Of a DNA stretch of 64,000 nt, positions 10,801-22,672 are shown piece by piece. Location: assembly GCA_947247005.1 (NCBI GenBank), contig OX365950.1, positions 49,514,761 through 49,578,760 of the forward strand. Reading direction: 5' to 3'. Source of the stretch: Spisula solida. Taxonomy: Eukaryota > Mollusca > Bivalvia > Venerida > Mactridae. The notes under the pieces are model-generated. The model did not search any database, was not told the origin of the DNA, and worked only from the letters and a program-made list of their open reading frames with translations. Position numbers and translations under genes: made by a program. How positions within the stretch are numbered: the stretch's first letter is position 1; the number at the start of each line of letters is the position of its first letter.

Positions 10801-13800
10801 GCACTGTAAAATGGCTGACCACATAGGTTACCTGGAAACGTACCTATGGTCTACTGAATGCGATTTAAGTATAGGAACTAAGCGCAGACAATATTCGAAT
10901 GGGTACACATGTCAAATGTGATGCACGAAGACCCCGAACATACAAAGATATGCATGAAGTCGTATCGGCATATGCGCCTTGATCTTCCGCTCTGCTGTTT
11001 CTGTCGAGTGCTGCTTAGCCTGTTGGATTAGTTATTATCTTTTTACTCGGTAATTAAAGTTTCATTTTGGCTAATCTAATATTTAGATAAAATTTTATTT
11101 CAGGCATGAATACGATGACCCGGAATTTGAGCGTTTAAGAAACCTGACAACTACAGTAGTCTCCGGATCAGGAGCCGTGAATCCAGCCAACTTCTTACCA
11201 AGGTTCATCACAAGCCTACTAAGCAGTAAAGTACGTACTTGTTCGTTATTCTACTCTGTTGAAATCGCAGTAATGCCTAAGTATTGTAAACGATGCAAAT
11301 TATTGCATTTAGGTTACTAGCGTTCATTTTGTACTTTTGTGCTTTCGTACTCTGATGTTTTCATTGAATGTTGCCTACCTGTTCGATTTATTATTCTTTT
11401 TAGGCATTCCATCAATTGTTTTTAAAGAGCGTTTAGTCTAGCTTTTCAATAGAGACATACATGCTGTTTAATATAGTTGGTTTAATATAAAATCAAAGCA
11501 CTGAGAGTACTTTTGGGAGGCGATCTGGTGCTACTAAAGCTTAAACCGACTTTACACGTTTAATGTTCGTTTTCTTACTGCCGATCTTGTCTTGAATGTC
11601 AAAATAGGCATATGTGACTATATAGGTATGTTGGGTGTCTAAATAATTGTTAAAAGGTGCATATTAATTTATATGTAATACGTGTATTGAATGCGTATAT
11701 CAAAAGTAGCTTTAAAATAATACTACGCGCCTATTTATCAGATTCTACAGTACCGTCTTGTAATCACTTCCCTCACAGCGGGAGACAGTCTATAGAAAGC
11801 GGCTAGCTAGTACAGAGACACCATATGATTGCATAACAGTTCTTTGCAGACCGTATACGATTCATTGATAAAACCATCACTTGACCGTAGTCTGAAGTTT
11901 CTAAAAATAGCCTTACAGCCGGGACATTTGATGAACACGTCATTTTCGTACTATAAAACAAGTTCGGTATCAGCCGGTGTAGTGATTTTTTTGGCCAAAA
12001 TATCGATTTAACGAACAGTTTCACAATAATTTTTGATCTTAGAATAAACAAATGTTGCTGATTGGCTTAAATCAGTTAAAATATTTTGGAGAAACATATG
12101 TAGCAGTATCGGGAATATTGACAGTTTCTGGAACTACTTGAATGCGGATTCACATAGCAGCCTAAAGGCGGTTAATTTTGTATTAAGAAATGGGCAATGG
12201 TATAGTGCGGCCAAGATATGATGGCACAATAACATTTACACATGCTAATTAGCCGACGGGTTCATTTTCAACAGAAAGGAGTGCTTATTTACAGTCAGGG
12301 TCAATAAACGCTTGTTTCGTATTACGTTTTCGCAATATTAGCAAATATTCGAGACAATTTTGCATGTACCTGGCTAGCTCAGTTGGTTAAGCTTTGGAAT
12401 TACAATAATATTATGGATGGAGGTTACTAGTTCGAGTCTCACTTTTGTGCATATGTTTTATATTGATTTGTTTTTTTACAGTCTAGTAAACTTTTTTTCT
12501 TAGTATAATTATGCCGGTTATCTTATTACACATGCTTTCTCTATTCTGTATATTTATTATATTTATCTAGAATAATCAGTTATAAATTAATATTATGTAC
12601 GTATACATGTACAAATGTATATACAAATTATATGAATTAACATTGCTCATTAGCAGTGTCTGCGACAGGATCAGTTAAGACATCTGCAAAATTATCATTA
12701 CTATCACCATCTGCCTCATCATTATCACCGTAATTATCATCATCATCATCATTACCAACGTCCGAGTCTGTGTCATCTGAGTCATCATCTCCTATATTAA
12801 CGATACGTTTAGTCATACAAATGTAGTTGATTAAATAATGTGCAGTTTACACAGTTTATCTGATTGCAAGCAATACACCCACAAATACACGAGTTTCGTG
12901 AAAAGCGTGCGGAAAAATAATTTCGAAATAAATTAAAATAAAAAATATTCTGAATGGGATTCGAACCTGGACCGTCTGCGTTGAGATTAGAGATGTTACC
13001 ACTAGACTATATAATAAACACAACGATCTTCATCCTTAATTATGTAGTTTAAGATAACTGAACAGGCGCTTAGATGATCATGATTTATTCGCTTACCCGC
13101 GTTTTGATATGGACTGATCCAAACAGTGACGTTTACACAATGTTATTGTGCCATCATATCTTGGCCGCACTATAGTAATGAGAGGCTTAATCGCCTCCCA
13201 AAAACGAGTGTACTTGATAGTATTTCCTGTTTAAGTTAAGCGGACTTTTATTTCAGGTGTCTATTAACCGTCCATTTGACTGTATTTCTAGTCATAGTTT
13301 CTTGTCCATCCTGTGTGACAATTTTCTGTCAGCTTTCTTGTTCTATTGTGCATTGTATTTAGTTTTGGTGTTGGTTTGCAACTACAAGATGTCAGACCTA
13401 TCATTTCATTTTGAAAGAGGCTCACAGTGAAGAGCATTTCCTAAATGGGTTTTCTCTATATATAAAGTATTTATGTTATTATTACTATTACCAGCGGTCC
13501 CGAGACCGCAGGTGTCTTGGAATGCCTTAAACGAATTGTCTATGGAGGAGCAAGTGACCTTTCATCAGTCTAATTTGCGATTTCAAAAAATAATCCAAAA
13601 AGGAAGCATTCTGTAAGAATGTCGTGAACCAGACTAATTCCAATCAATATTTATCAGTATTTTATTTATTATTATTTGTAATGTATAGGATAACGAAATC
13701 GATGACTTGAGGGGCAAGGCGCTACTTGATATGAAGGATTACGTTTACAGTCAGATTGAGGAACACGAACGGTCTTTTGATGACTCGAATATTAGGGACT

Positions 13801-16800
13801 TTATTGATATTTACATACAGACATCAAGAAGTGACGGAAACGAATTGAAACAACATATAACAAGTGTGTACAATATTTCTTAATGTATTAGAAAATGTTT
13901 TTTAAAAATATTTATTTTAGTTACAGTTAAATTTCTAGGCAAGGGATCAGCATAAACGCGTCTTAGATTGTAAAGCACGGTCACTTGTTCGGATGCCAAC
14001 ATTAAATCGCATTCGTGATTTTATTACTACACACCCGAACTCGTGACAGTGCTTTATTCTACGACAAAACACAGGTACATATTCATTATTTCTTAAGTAA
14101 TTTCCAAAAAGGCGAAGAATAATCACGATTGTATAGTGTGCAGCTACCGTACATTCGAGATTTCAAAATATTGATGTGTCTATGTGTCTTGTATGCTTGT
14201 GTGCGATTTTTTGACGTTTGATTGACAATAACATTTAACCCACACACTAAGCATAAGTGTTAAACTGTGTTATGCAGCCAAGGCAAAATTATACCTAACT
14301 AAATTAATGCCTCGCGAGTAATAATGAATTAGCTTACAGAATATGTTTGAACATTTGTGTAAAGTAGAGGTTTTAATTGTGTTTTTCAGAAGGTAATATG
14401 TTCCGTATCATCTTGGATTTGTTCTTGGCTGGATCAGAGACGACATCTACTGCTCTAGATTGGGCATTCCTTTGTATGATCGAGTATCCAGAGGTACAGA
14501 AACGATGCCGGGAAGAAATAACAAAGGTAAATATTATTGACGGTCCTGTCAGAGACCATAAATAGATGTTGCAGGGTTGACCGATGTGGACAACTGCTAC
14601 CTGTAACTAACTGTCTCCCCTGTCAGATACCTTATTATATAAGTTATATAGATCTCTCAGCGTTGACCGCAATCTTTGCGATATTTGAAAAACTATTGAA
14701 ACTCCAACTCAACAAATAGCAAAAAACAAACACAATACTGTAAAAGTCATAATTATATTTTTGCGATATCAAAAATTCGAGAATTTGCCATTGGTGACGT
14801 AATTCGCGTATATGAACGCGATTTTTAAATTTTCGAAAGAATGATGTTCTGTGTTTCATTGTCATTTCTTATGTCCACGAGCATGAAGTTTTATGCATAA
14901 ATACAATCTGCAATTAGTGAAGCGCTTTGGTAATCGCTTTTACATTTTTAACAAAGATACAAAAATATCCATATAATGCGATCTCTTCAGTTAAAGCCTA
15001 GGTCCCACTGAGGAATTCCACATCGTTGATGTTCTCCCGATTTCTTCAGATACCATCCGATTCATCACGATTCCTTCCTATATCACAAATAGTCTCATGA
15101 CTTCCCCAAAGCTTCCCCTAGACTACGATTGTCCTGATAACTCATTAATTTCCACCGGGAGTACATCGCCGAGGCAAACATGCTCATTGTGACATAGGCT
15201 TAACCATTATTTAGTAAACTCAAAAATTTATTTAAATACACGTAGGTTGAAATATTTAAATACCTAATACGTCGTTTTTGTTATTATCCAACAGGAGCTT
15301 GGGGACAAACTTATTGAATACAGTGACCGAACCAAACTACCGTATGTAAGTGCTGTTCTCATGGAAATTCAAAGAGTCAGCAACATTGGTAAGAATACTA
15401 TTTTTGCTTTGCAAACTGTCTTGGTATTTTGTTACTTCGCACTGAAATAGAGGGAAGTATAAATGATGATTATGCATGACTGTTTGACTGGAAGTTAAAC
15501 ATAGGAAAATATACACAACATCGATTATAATTTTTGATCCGACTGTTTTTGTATATCCTAAAATCTTGACTTGTATAAAATATATCACCTAGAGGTAGGT
15601 CGAGAGGTTTCGGGTTGGAACCCCGTCGGCGCCACTGGTCAATTTCTATGAACAAGAGTAATCCACATTGCTCCAATTCACCCGGATGTACGAATGGATA
15701 CCTGTGGTGATCAAAGGTTAATGTGCTGTGGCTGTCAGCAGCGCCGTGTCGACTTTCGACTCAATGATCAAGGTGAATGTACAGTCGGTTGAACGTATGC
15801 ATGTCTAAACACAGACTTGGTACTTCACTCTCATGGGACCACTGATCGGTTGTTGTACATGTCATCTAATGTACACTGGATTTGTATTTTGTTATTATGT
15901 AGAAACAAATGACATAGCGATGCACAGAGCCCACATAGCACGAGAGTCACAGAAAAGAATATACAATGTACCAAAAAATGAAGAAGAAAAGATGTCAAGC
16001 ACACGCGACACGGACAACTACAAAATTGCGCAAGAAACCAACACTGTTATTTATTATTTCTGTAATGTCACTTTGATATTTTAGTACCGATGAATGTCCC
16101 CCACTGTACTACCCAAGATACCACATTAGACGGATATGATATACCACAGAACACGTTAATACTACCGATACTGTATTCCGTGAGCATGGACGAGAAATAT
16201 TTTCCTGAACCTACAAAGTTTAACCCCAATAGGTTCATTGATGAATATGGTAAACTGAAAAAGACTGATGCAGCTGTTGCAGCGATACCATTTTCGACAG
16301 GTATGATAGTTTGTTTTGTATTCAATCTTTCGATAAAATTTACCATGTATATCTACTGATTCCTTAACTGAAGCATATGGTAGGGTTCCACGGCATTCGA
16401 TGTGCCCTTATATTAGAATAATATTACGATGAATTGGCAAATACAACTCAAACTCCAGCTTGTATGTTTCGACTGTCTTCTTCGGTAATACCATTGTTAA
16501 TGTAGAAATAAGTAAACTACGTCATAAATTATGACGGCATAAAATATTAAATTAACACAAACTCCCTTATTTCACTATCTATCTATCTATACTGCCTAAC
16601 GCCTCTTTTCGAGTATTATTGGCAGGTGGTGTGTATGTTAAGGGCAGACTTATTCCTGATGGTTAGAGGTTTGTTTTGCCATACCGTCCATTTCATTCTC
16701 CGTTTTATACATTTTAACAGGGCCCAGGGTGTGTCTTGGAGAACCGCTAGCACGTATGGAACTATTCCTGACGTTCACAAACCTGCTTCAGAAGTTCACA

Positions 16801-16905
16801 TTTGAAAGAGAGGACCCTAAGATTCCGCATACATTCGAAACCAGACCAGATCAAATAACTAACTCACCTTTGTTGTATAAACTACGAGCGACTAGATTAC
16901 AGTGA
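4812..16905 (+). CDS. Cytochrome P450, CYP2 clan, eight exons
   Basis: Microsomal haem monooxygenase. Exons: 4812-5154, 8947-9181, 11104-11230, 13689-13863, 14390-14526, 15295-15388, 16085-16300 and 16721-16905, all with GT/AG ends and compatible phases (1,2,0,1,0,1,1), giving 503 residues, the usual CYP2 length. The N-terminus ([19 protein letters not shown]) is an ER membrane anchor followed by the Pro-rich hinge [13 protein letters not shown]. Later motifs are the C-helix WRESR near residue 127, the I-helix AGSETT at 307-312, the K-helix EIQR at 363-366, FNPNRF before the haem loop, and the haem loop [10 protein letters not shown] with ligand Cys447. Every key residue is present and there is no frameshift, so the gene looks functional. 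It belongs to the CYP2 clan by motif pattern; family and substrate cannot be assigned. Intron 1 (3.8 kb) and intron 3 (2.5 kb) are swollen by transposons. Confidence 0.93.
5181..5401. mobile_element. PIF/Harbinger-like MITE, copy 1
   Basis: 221-bp element in P450 intron 1 with terminal inverted repeats AGCCTAGGYCCCACTGAG and target duplication TTA (5178-5180 and 5402-5404). It has no coding capacity. It is the same family as 14995-15200. The TWA-type 3-bp target is typical of PIF/Harbinger elements. Confidence 0.75.
5583..7935 (-). pseudogene. Dead non-LTR retrotransposon (LINE), reverse transcriptase part
   Basis: Antisense LINE fragment in P450 intron 1. Three reading blocks in different frames show reverse transcriptase: 7283-7939 has [10 protein letters not shown] and NYRPIS, 6662-6991 has the catalytic FADD motif, and 6083-6604 is the C-terminal region after the polymerase (QKRAARVI, followed by [10 protein letters not shown]). 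Frameshifts separate them and the endonuclease is missing, so the copy is 5'-truncated and inactive. The 3' end lies at 5583-5600 in an (ATT)n tail. The last about 170 bases recur at 18534-18713. Motifs suggest the Jockey/CR1 group; the clade is uncertain. Confidence 0.85.
7953..8850. repeat. Compound simple-repeat tract with inverted blocks
   Basis: Ordered blocks: (TCGG)n to about 8151, (GGGTC)n to about 8234, (AAGTC)n to about 8290, (ACCG)n 8295-8411, then GACA, GACG and mixed AGTC/AGACAGTC units to about 8847. Every unit keeps a GTC or GAC core. The TCGG and CCGA blocks are reverse complements, so about 117 bases could pair across a loop of about 143. It lies next to the LINE 5' junction in P450 intron 1. 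Confidence 0.95.
9552..10626. mobile_element. TTAA-flanked non-autonomous DNA transposon
   Basis: 1075-bp element in P450 intron 2 with ends AGGTGCTGCCTCACAGATTGG and the inverse AGGGACTGCCTCACATATTGG, each bordered by TTAA (9548-9551 and 10627-10630). TTAA targets point to Kolobok or piggyBac; the AGG start favours Kolobok. No transposase reading frame is visible, so it would depend on another copy. It contains the 32-bp palindrome at 10429-10460. Confidence 0.7.
10429..10460. repeat. Perfect 32-bp palindrome
   Basis: A 16-base arm, AATTCTATAGGGTATT, is followed directly by its reverse complement with no loop. It sits inside the TTAA-flanked element. Confidence 0.85.
12365..12452 (+). ncRNA. 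tRNA-like segment within the nested transposon
   Basis: Contains a near-canonical A box (TGGCTAGCTCAGTTGG) and a B box (AGTTCGAGTC) about 40 bases apart, but the arms do not fold as a full tRNA. A tRNA-derived fragment or SINE head is more likely than a functional tRNA gene. Confidence 0.35.
12637..12816 (-). CDS. Small acidic reading frame in the nested transposon
   Basis: 59 codons from ATG to TAA, very rich in Asp, Asn and Gly ([13 protein letters not shown] and a DDDDD run). No domain is recognised. It may be the remnant of an acidic tail of a transposase, or chance from a GAT-rich microsatellite. Expression is unknown. Confidence 0.2.
   Translation of the reverse strand: MTKRIVNIGDDDSDDTDSDVGNDDDDDNYGDNDEADGDSNDNFADVLTDPVADTANEQC
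12951..13015 (-). ncRNA. tRNA-like segment, minus strand
   Basis: On the minus strand TCTAGTGGTAAC resembles a D-arm and GGTTCGAATCCCA is a good B box, the pattern of Glu/Gly/Asp-type tRNAs. The T stem pairs poorly and the acceptor stem is not convincing, so I read it as a tRNA-derived relic. Confidence 0.35.
14995..15200. mobile_element. PIF/Harbinger-like MITE, copy 2
   Basis: 206-bp element in P450 intron 5 with the same ends as 5181-5401 (AGCCTAGGTCCCACTGAG) and target duplication TAA (14992-14994 and 15201-15203). The inner sequence, with CTTCCCCAAAGCTTCCCCTA, also matches copy 1. Confidence 0.75.
15700..15800. repeat. Dispersed repeat, second copy near 38670-38765
   Basis: The shared core includes CGCCGTGT, CGACTCAATG and TACAGTCGG in the same order and spacing. 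Element type is unknown; it lies in P450 intron 6. Confidence 0.4.
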
Positions 16906-18533
16906 AGAAACAGTTCAAAACTTCAAACACTTTATGTCAAAATGTGATACAACTTGTCAGTTTGTAATGTATCATACAGATAATCTGGGACCGTACATAC
17001 ACAAAACTTCTATAATATTTTCGGTCTAAGAAAAGCTTACTTTCTTAGTTTGTTGAATAGTTTTCTTAGATTTTCGCGAAAATTCTTAGTTCTGTTCTTT
17101 TAGTACAATGTATTTCAATAATTTATGAAAACAGAATAGTCTAAGATAAAATTTAGATGTTTTTGTTTCTAAGTGAATATATTTCGTCTTTGAAATTTTC
17201 TTTAAAAATATCCACGAAGCTGTGTAAATACGGGCCCCTCAGAATGTTAACGATGATTCTGTAGACACGTCCCGTTTAAAACTGATATAGTGCGCCCAGG
17301 ATATTGTGATGTTTACAAACATTAATTGGTTTGGTCACTGCTGCAAAATTGGTTTCAGAAATTACTATAGTTAACAGATATGGTCAGTTTTGTATTAAAA
17401 CATCACTGATAAATTGTGCACATCAGATTAACCCACCTTTGTGGAATATACCAAATCGTCCCACCTTTCTGGTTATCGTATACACACTTTACCAAATACA
17501 TCCAGCCTACCTTATCAAAGAACTTGAAGTTTACAGTGGAAATAATATGTGTAGGCAGATACATATAAGTAGGTCTGGTAGATATATATTCACCTGTAAG
17601 TGCTAATGTACCATAGGCACAGTTTTAATTTCTCAAATAAACTGTAAACTTGTGACTATAGTCAGTATATTACAAATGATAATGTATTTCCTGTCACAAA
17701 CAAGCTTTTGTGGATCTCATGTAAACAATCTCGCCCAATACAATACCGTTTTTTTTCTATGTACATATACTTTGATATGCTATATAACTTGTTTGGAATG
17801 AATAAGTTGTTTGTATTTATAAATGTGATTCGTGGACCAATGGCCTACATTTCTTGTACATAAACTGTATATTACAAATGATAATAGATTAACTGTCACA
17901 AACAGGTTTTGATATTCCCAGTGTTTGGTTGAATGTACTTTATTTTTGCAATATTTCTAGAATATGTTCTTCATCAGGGTAAGTATGGAATTCCGGTACT
18001 TTTAGACACGCGTTAAATTTTTGTGATAGTTAATAATAATAAAATATTTTTTAAAAGGAATGAGAGTTATTGTCTGTTTCTAGAAAAGGATATTCATTCG
18101 TATATTAGAAAATTTGTAAGTTATTGTTAGACTGTCTTCAGATGTAACCACGCTTTTTGTCACATTCATGAACTTCATCAGTCCGTTAAGGTGACCGTAC
18201 ACCATTAAGTAATCACATACCGAGGATTGTCTGCAAAGCTGTAGTACATCCTTCTTAATATAAAAAACAGTTACTACAGGTTTGTGGGCAACCCTCGATA
18301 CACTGTTTTTAATTGTCATCTAACTATTGGTTGGTAGCTGACAGGTCATGCTAGGTCAAATCTTGGTTATTTATGCATTGCTTAACCGCATATGGATCGT
18401 AGGGCGAAAACAAATATTGTCCTGAAACCGCGAACTATATTCGCTTGCTCCAAATAAGGCTCGCGTCATTTTTGTAGGATTTTCAGGATAAGTGAAATAA
18501 ATAAATAGGCCCCATAGAGTTTCCTATTATTTA
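16906..18533. other. P450 3' flank and intergenic sequence
   Basis: AT-rich sequence with no recognised gene. An AATAAA at 17636-17641 is a candidate polyadenylation signal for the P450, about 730 bases after its stop codon; earlier sites could also be used. Confidence 0.35.
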
Positions 18534-18713
18534 TTGTATAAATTATGATATTGTGGACGTCATATGGGCCAAATTGCCATTATGCTTTTTTCATTTTATG
18601 TACTAGTGTTCTTGTTCAACTGTTTATTGTTGAGGATCTCATGGAAGATTGCCATTTAATTGTAAAATGAGTTTCCTCGTAAAATAAAGTATTTATTATT
18701 ATTATTATTATTC
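18534..18713 (+). mobile_element. LINE 3' end fragment with (ATT)n tail
   Basis: Matches the complement of 5583-5760, including GTGGACGTCATATGGGCC and CTCATGGAAGATTGCCA, and ends in a run of ATT. It is a severely 5'-truncated copy of the same LINE family, in the opposite orientation. Confidence 0.8.
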
Positions 18714-19200
18714 GTAGGGCGAGCCATATTCGTGGGAATTTTTTTCACCCTACGAATAAGACTCGCTGCGAGCCATATTCGTTGAGAGTATGCTTCATCC
18801 CCGAATATGGCTCACAATATACGCAAGCCATATTCGGATCAACAATGCATTTATTAATCGTATATCAGCAGTACAACATAAAAACGTCTCTATCAGTTAC
18901 CTGACCTACACAAATATTTACGATCACCAATTAACTTCAGTTACATTCGCTACTGGCATCTTTCTTGAATTTCGTTTGTTTTCAAAACAAAAATGCAATA
19001 ACGACTTGTTGTTGGTTCGACTTGGAAAACTTAACAGAGCAGTTAAATTCCGCTGATTGTGAGTTGTGTCTGGAATATGTTACATTGGTCCCAACACTGA
19101 AAAGGTCTTTCGTTGCATCAATATCCTCCGCAGAGAGGCCAAGGGTAAAAAGTGTAACTTAAAACGTTGTGGACCATGATACTGTATATAATGGTCAGGT

Positions 19201-19626
19201 CCCAATTCCACGAAAAAACTTAAGTTATTGCTCAGCTGAGACTGTTATTTTGAATTTATTATGTGACTACAAGTATAGTCTTGTGATGTGGATTGCTACC
19301 AGAAACTGTGTATTTATTGGTAAATAATGATAAAGCAGGTGATTTTTGTATGTAATGCTCATGGGAACCAGACAGTGATGAATAATAAAGAACGTCATAG
19401 TTGAGCCTGTTATAACAGACTTAAGTTTTTGCTTTAGTTGTTTATAATTTTAAAACACTATTTTCTGTAAAAATTGGACTTATTTTGTATTGCTTTATTA
19501 AATAGGCATCTAACTGTGATGAAACAGTATATACAAGTATACATAAAAGTCATTTAACCTACAAAATATGTTTTTGAAATAGCAGTCTCAGCTGAGCAAT
19601 AACTTAAGTTTTTTCGTGGAATTGGG
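19201..19626. mobile_element. MITE with 44-bp perfect inverted termini
   Basis: Arms 19201-19244 and 19583-19626 are exact reverse complements and start CCCAATTCCACGAAAAAACT. The 338-bp middle has no reading frame of note. Superfamily unknown; the target duplication is not clear. Confidence 0.75.
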
Positions 19627-19630
19627 GCCA

Positions 19631-19893
19631 GGGCTGGTATTCACAAAGCATCTTAGTTAAAAACTTAAATATTTTGACTTAAGTTAAAAATTAGTATTGC
19701 ATATATCGTGCACAAATTGAAGATTAACCCATGTTTTCTTAGTGCTTATAGTAGGTTTTTACATAATGATTTAAACCTATGCAAAAAATCAATAATCTTG
19801 ATTGTCATGTTAGGCTGACATACTTTAGAAACTTTTGTGTTTTTAAGAAAAATCTAAGTTTTCTACTAAGATGCTTTGTGAATTATACCAACC
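19631..19893. mobile_element. MITE next to the previous one
   Basis: Termini GGGCTGGTATTCACAAAGCA and the inverse GGGTTGGTATAATTCACAAA, each continuing into TCTTAGT, with about 205 bases between. It begins only 4 bases after the previous element, so the two inserted side by side or form a composite. Confidence 0.65.
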
Positions 19894-19949
19894 CAGGCCT
19901 GCAAGCTTGATTGACGATTTTTCAAGTTTTTAATGACAACGGCGCAATT

Positions 19950-21902
19950 TCACGACACCTGGATACGCATCCCTCTGTACGTTCTCTGTGGTATTCATGA
20001 CGCCTGAATACATCCCCTGGACGTTCTCTGTGGTATTCATGACGCCTGAATACATCCCCTGTACGTTCTCTGCGGTATTCATGACGCCTGAATACATCCC
20101 CTGGACGTTCTCTGTGGTATTCATGACGCCTGAATACATCCCTCTGTGGTATTCATGACGCCTGAATACATCCCCTGGACGTTCTCTGTGGTATTCATGA
20201 CGCCTGAATACATCCCCTGTACGTTCTCTGTGGTATTCATGACGCCTGAATACATCCCCTGGACGTTCTCTGTGGTATTCATGACGCCTGAATACATCCC
20301 CTGTACGTTCTCTGTGGTATTCATGACGCCTGAATACATCCCTCTGTACGTTCTCTGTGGTATTCATGACGCCTGAATACATCCCTCTGTACGTTCTCTG
20401 TGGTATTCATGACGCCTGAATACATCCCCTGTACGTTCTCTGTGGTATTCATGACGCCTGAATACATCCCTCTGTACGTTCTCTGTGGTATTCATGACGC
20501 CTGAATACATCCCCTGTACGTTCTCTGTGGTATTCATGACGCCTGAATACATCCCCTGGACGTTTTCTGTGGTATTCATGACGCCTGAATACATCCCCTG
20601 GACGTTCTCTGTGGTATTCATGACGCCTGAATACATCCCTCTGTACGTTCTCTGCGGTATTCATGACGCCTGAATACATCCCTCTGTACGTTCTCTGTGG
20701 TATTCATGACGCCTGAATACATCCCCTGGACGTTCTCTGTGGTATTAATGACGCCTGAATACATCCCCTGTGCGTTCTCTGTGGTATTCACGACGCCTGA
20801 ATACATCCCCTGGACGTTCTCTGTGGTATTCATGACGCCTGAATACATCCCTCTGTACGTTCTCTGTGGTATTCATGACGCCTGAATACATCCCCTGGAC
20901 GTTCTCTGTGGTATTCATGACGCCTAAATACATCCCCTGGACGTTCCCTGCATTGCTCACGACGCCTGAATACATCCCCTGGACGTTCCCTGCATTAATC
21001 ACGACGCCTGAATACATCCCCTGGACGTTCCCTGCATTAATCACGACGCCTGAATACATCCCCTGGACGTTCCCTGCATTAATCACGACGCCTGAATACA
21101 TCCCCTGGACGTTCCTTGCATTAATCACGATGCCTGAATACATCCCCTGGACGTTCCCTGCATTAAACACGACGCCTGAATACATCCCCTGGACGTTCCC
21201 TGCATTAATCACGACGCCTGAATACATTCCCTGGGCGTTCCCTGCATTAATCACGACGCCTGAATACATCCCCTGGACGTTCCCTGCATTAATCACGACG
21301 CCTGAATACATCCCCTGGGCGTTCCCTGCATTAATCACGACGCCTGAATACATCCCCTGTGGACGTTCCCTGCATTAATCACGACGCCTGAATACACCCC
21401 CTGGGCGTTCCCTGCATTAATCACGACGCCTGAATACATCCCCTCGACGTTCCCTGCATTAATCACGACGCCTGAATACATCCCCTCGACGTTCCCTGCT
21501 TTAATCACGACGCCTGAATACATCCCCTGGGCGTTCCCTGCATTAATCACGACGCCTGAATACATCCCCTGGACGTTCCCTGCATTAATCACGACGCCTG
21601 AATACACCCCCTGGGCGTTCCCTGCATTAATCACGACGCCTGAATACATCCCCTCGACGTTCCCTGCATTAATCACGACGCCTGAATACATCCCCTGGAC
21701 GTTCCCTGCATTAATCACGACGCCTGAATACATCCCCTGGACGTTCCCTGCATTAATCACGACGCCTGAATACATCCCCTGGACGTTCCCTGCATTAATC
21801 ACGACGCCTGAATACATCCCCTGGACGTTCCCTGCATTAATCACGACGCCTGAATACATCCCCTGGACGTTTCCTAAGCTATTAACGATGTCTTAATACA
21901 CG
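19950..21902. repeat. 42-bp minisatellite with two homogenised blocks
   Basis: About 46 units of 42 bases sharing GACGCCTGAATACATCCCC. Units up to about 20945 carry TTCTCTGTGGTATTCAT, units after it carry TTCCCTGCATTAATCAC, with one intermediate unit (TGCATTGCTCAC) at the border. Both strands are open in several frames as a by-product of the 42-base period. Degenerate units lie at both ends. Confidence 0.93.
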
Positions 21903-22300
21903 ACCCTTTGGAACTTCCCTGCATTATCGTGGGAGTCAATTTCATTAAAGTAGTTACATCGGTCCAAACATTGCCTTCTCTGAAATACGGATGATTTGTA
22001 AATGACGTCCTATATACCCGATCGGTATAGCACAGATAATTTGATACGATCCTCGACCTTCTATAAGCAAAATTTAACAACACCGGGTGTATTTTTTTAT
22101 AAGCGGTGAGTATGACGATGACGCTCGTGGTGTAACACAAATCTAAAAGACCGATATTGCACGATTTACTCGAGGAAATTTATGCACTGTATATTCACGC
22201 ACACACCTTGTAGTATATTCATGCATAAAGGTCAGGGTCATGCCAAATTGTCCGTACTACCGATGCCCACACAATCATTCCTGCTCATATTCTAACTGAT

Positions 22301-22672
22301 ATCGTCATCACTGGTAGTCACCGCACACCGGATATAACCCCTTAATCACACAAAAACGAAAGTAAAAGTGGATATCGATTTCGAACGACGGTAAGTGTTC
22401 AATGGTTATTCTGTATTGACCGTCAATAGTGGTACTTTTCGGTGCTGATTGTCAATAAATAACGAAACGTAATGGGAAATGAGCACATTGGTGCTTTGTA
22501 ATTAACATTCCGCTGCTTAAATGTGTTCACTTTAAGTGGATCATATAAATATTTACAAAATAATCATTGAAAACTTACCGTCGTCCGAAATCGATATCCA
22601 CTTTTACTTTCGTTTTCGAGCGAAATAGGGGGCTATATCCGGTGTACGGTGTCTACCAGTAGTCGTCGCCAA
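22301..22672. mobile_element. Long inverted-repeat element upstream of the C1q gene
   Basis: Arms of about 70-90 bases (22301-22390 and 22569-22672) share CACCGYACACCGGATATA and GAAAGTAAAAGTGGATATCG in inverse orientation around a 180-base middle. It looks like a foldback-type MITE. It ends about 180 bases before the C1q start codon. Confidence 0.65.

Larger units (their letters stand above)
12203..13172. mobile_element. TA-target transposon nested in another transposon
   Basis: 970-bp element with 34-bp perfect inverted termini starting TAGTGCGGCCAAGATATGAT (12203-12236 and 13139-13172), flanked by TA (12201-12202 and 13173-13174). The empty site is preserved in the inverted host copy near 50573, where a single TA stands. 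It carries two tRNA-like segments and a 59-codon acidic reading frame. TA target duplication fits the Tc1/mariner superfamily; no DDE domain is seen. Confidence 0.88.
11511..13204. mobile_element. DNA transposon in P450 intron 3, host of a nested insertion
   Basis: Ends carry the inverted repeat TTTTGGGAGGCGAT (11511-11524 and 13190-13204). A second copy lies inverted at about 50525-51290 and matches over some 700 bases, including an open stretch at 11829-12011. That copy lacks the 970-bp insertion at 12203-13172, which shows this element is older than its passenger. No transposase is recognised. Confidence 0.65.

Noticed and set aside
11803..12051. Frames at 11803-12051 and 50725-50931 as related genes
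   Set aside because: Both lie in the two copies of one DNA transposon; similarity comes from the element, and the frames are short and differ by small changes without coding support.
19930..21859. Coding frames in the 42-bp array (MTPEYIPWTFSVVF type)
   Set aside because: Open on both strands from the period; no leader, splice site or domain.
1..21902. Arrays of 24 and 42 bp as CRISPR
   Set aside because: Units are contiguous without unique spacers, and the genome is eukaryotic.
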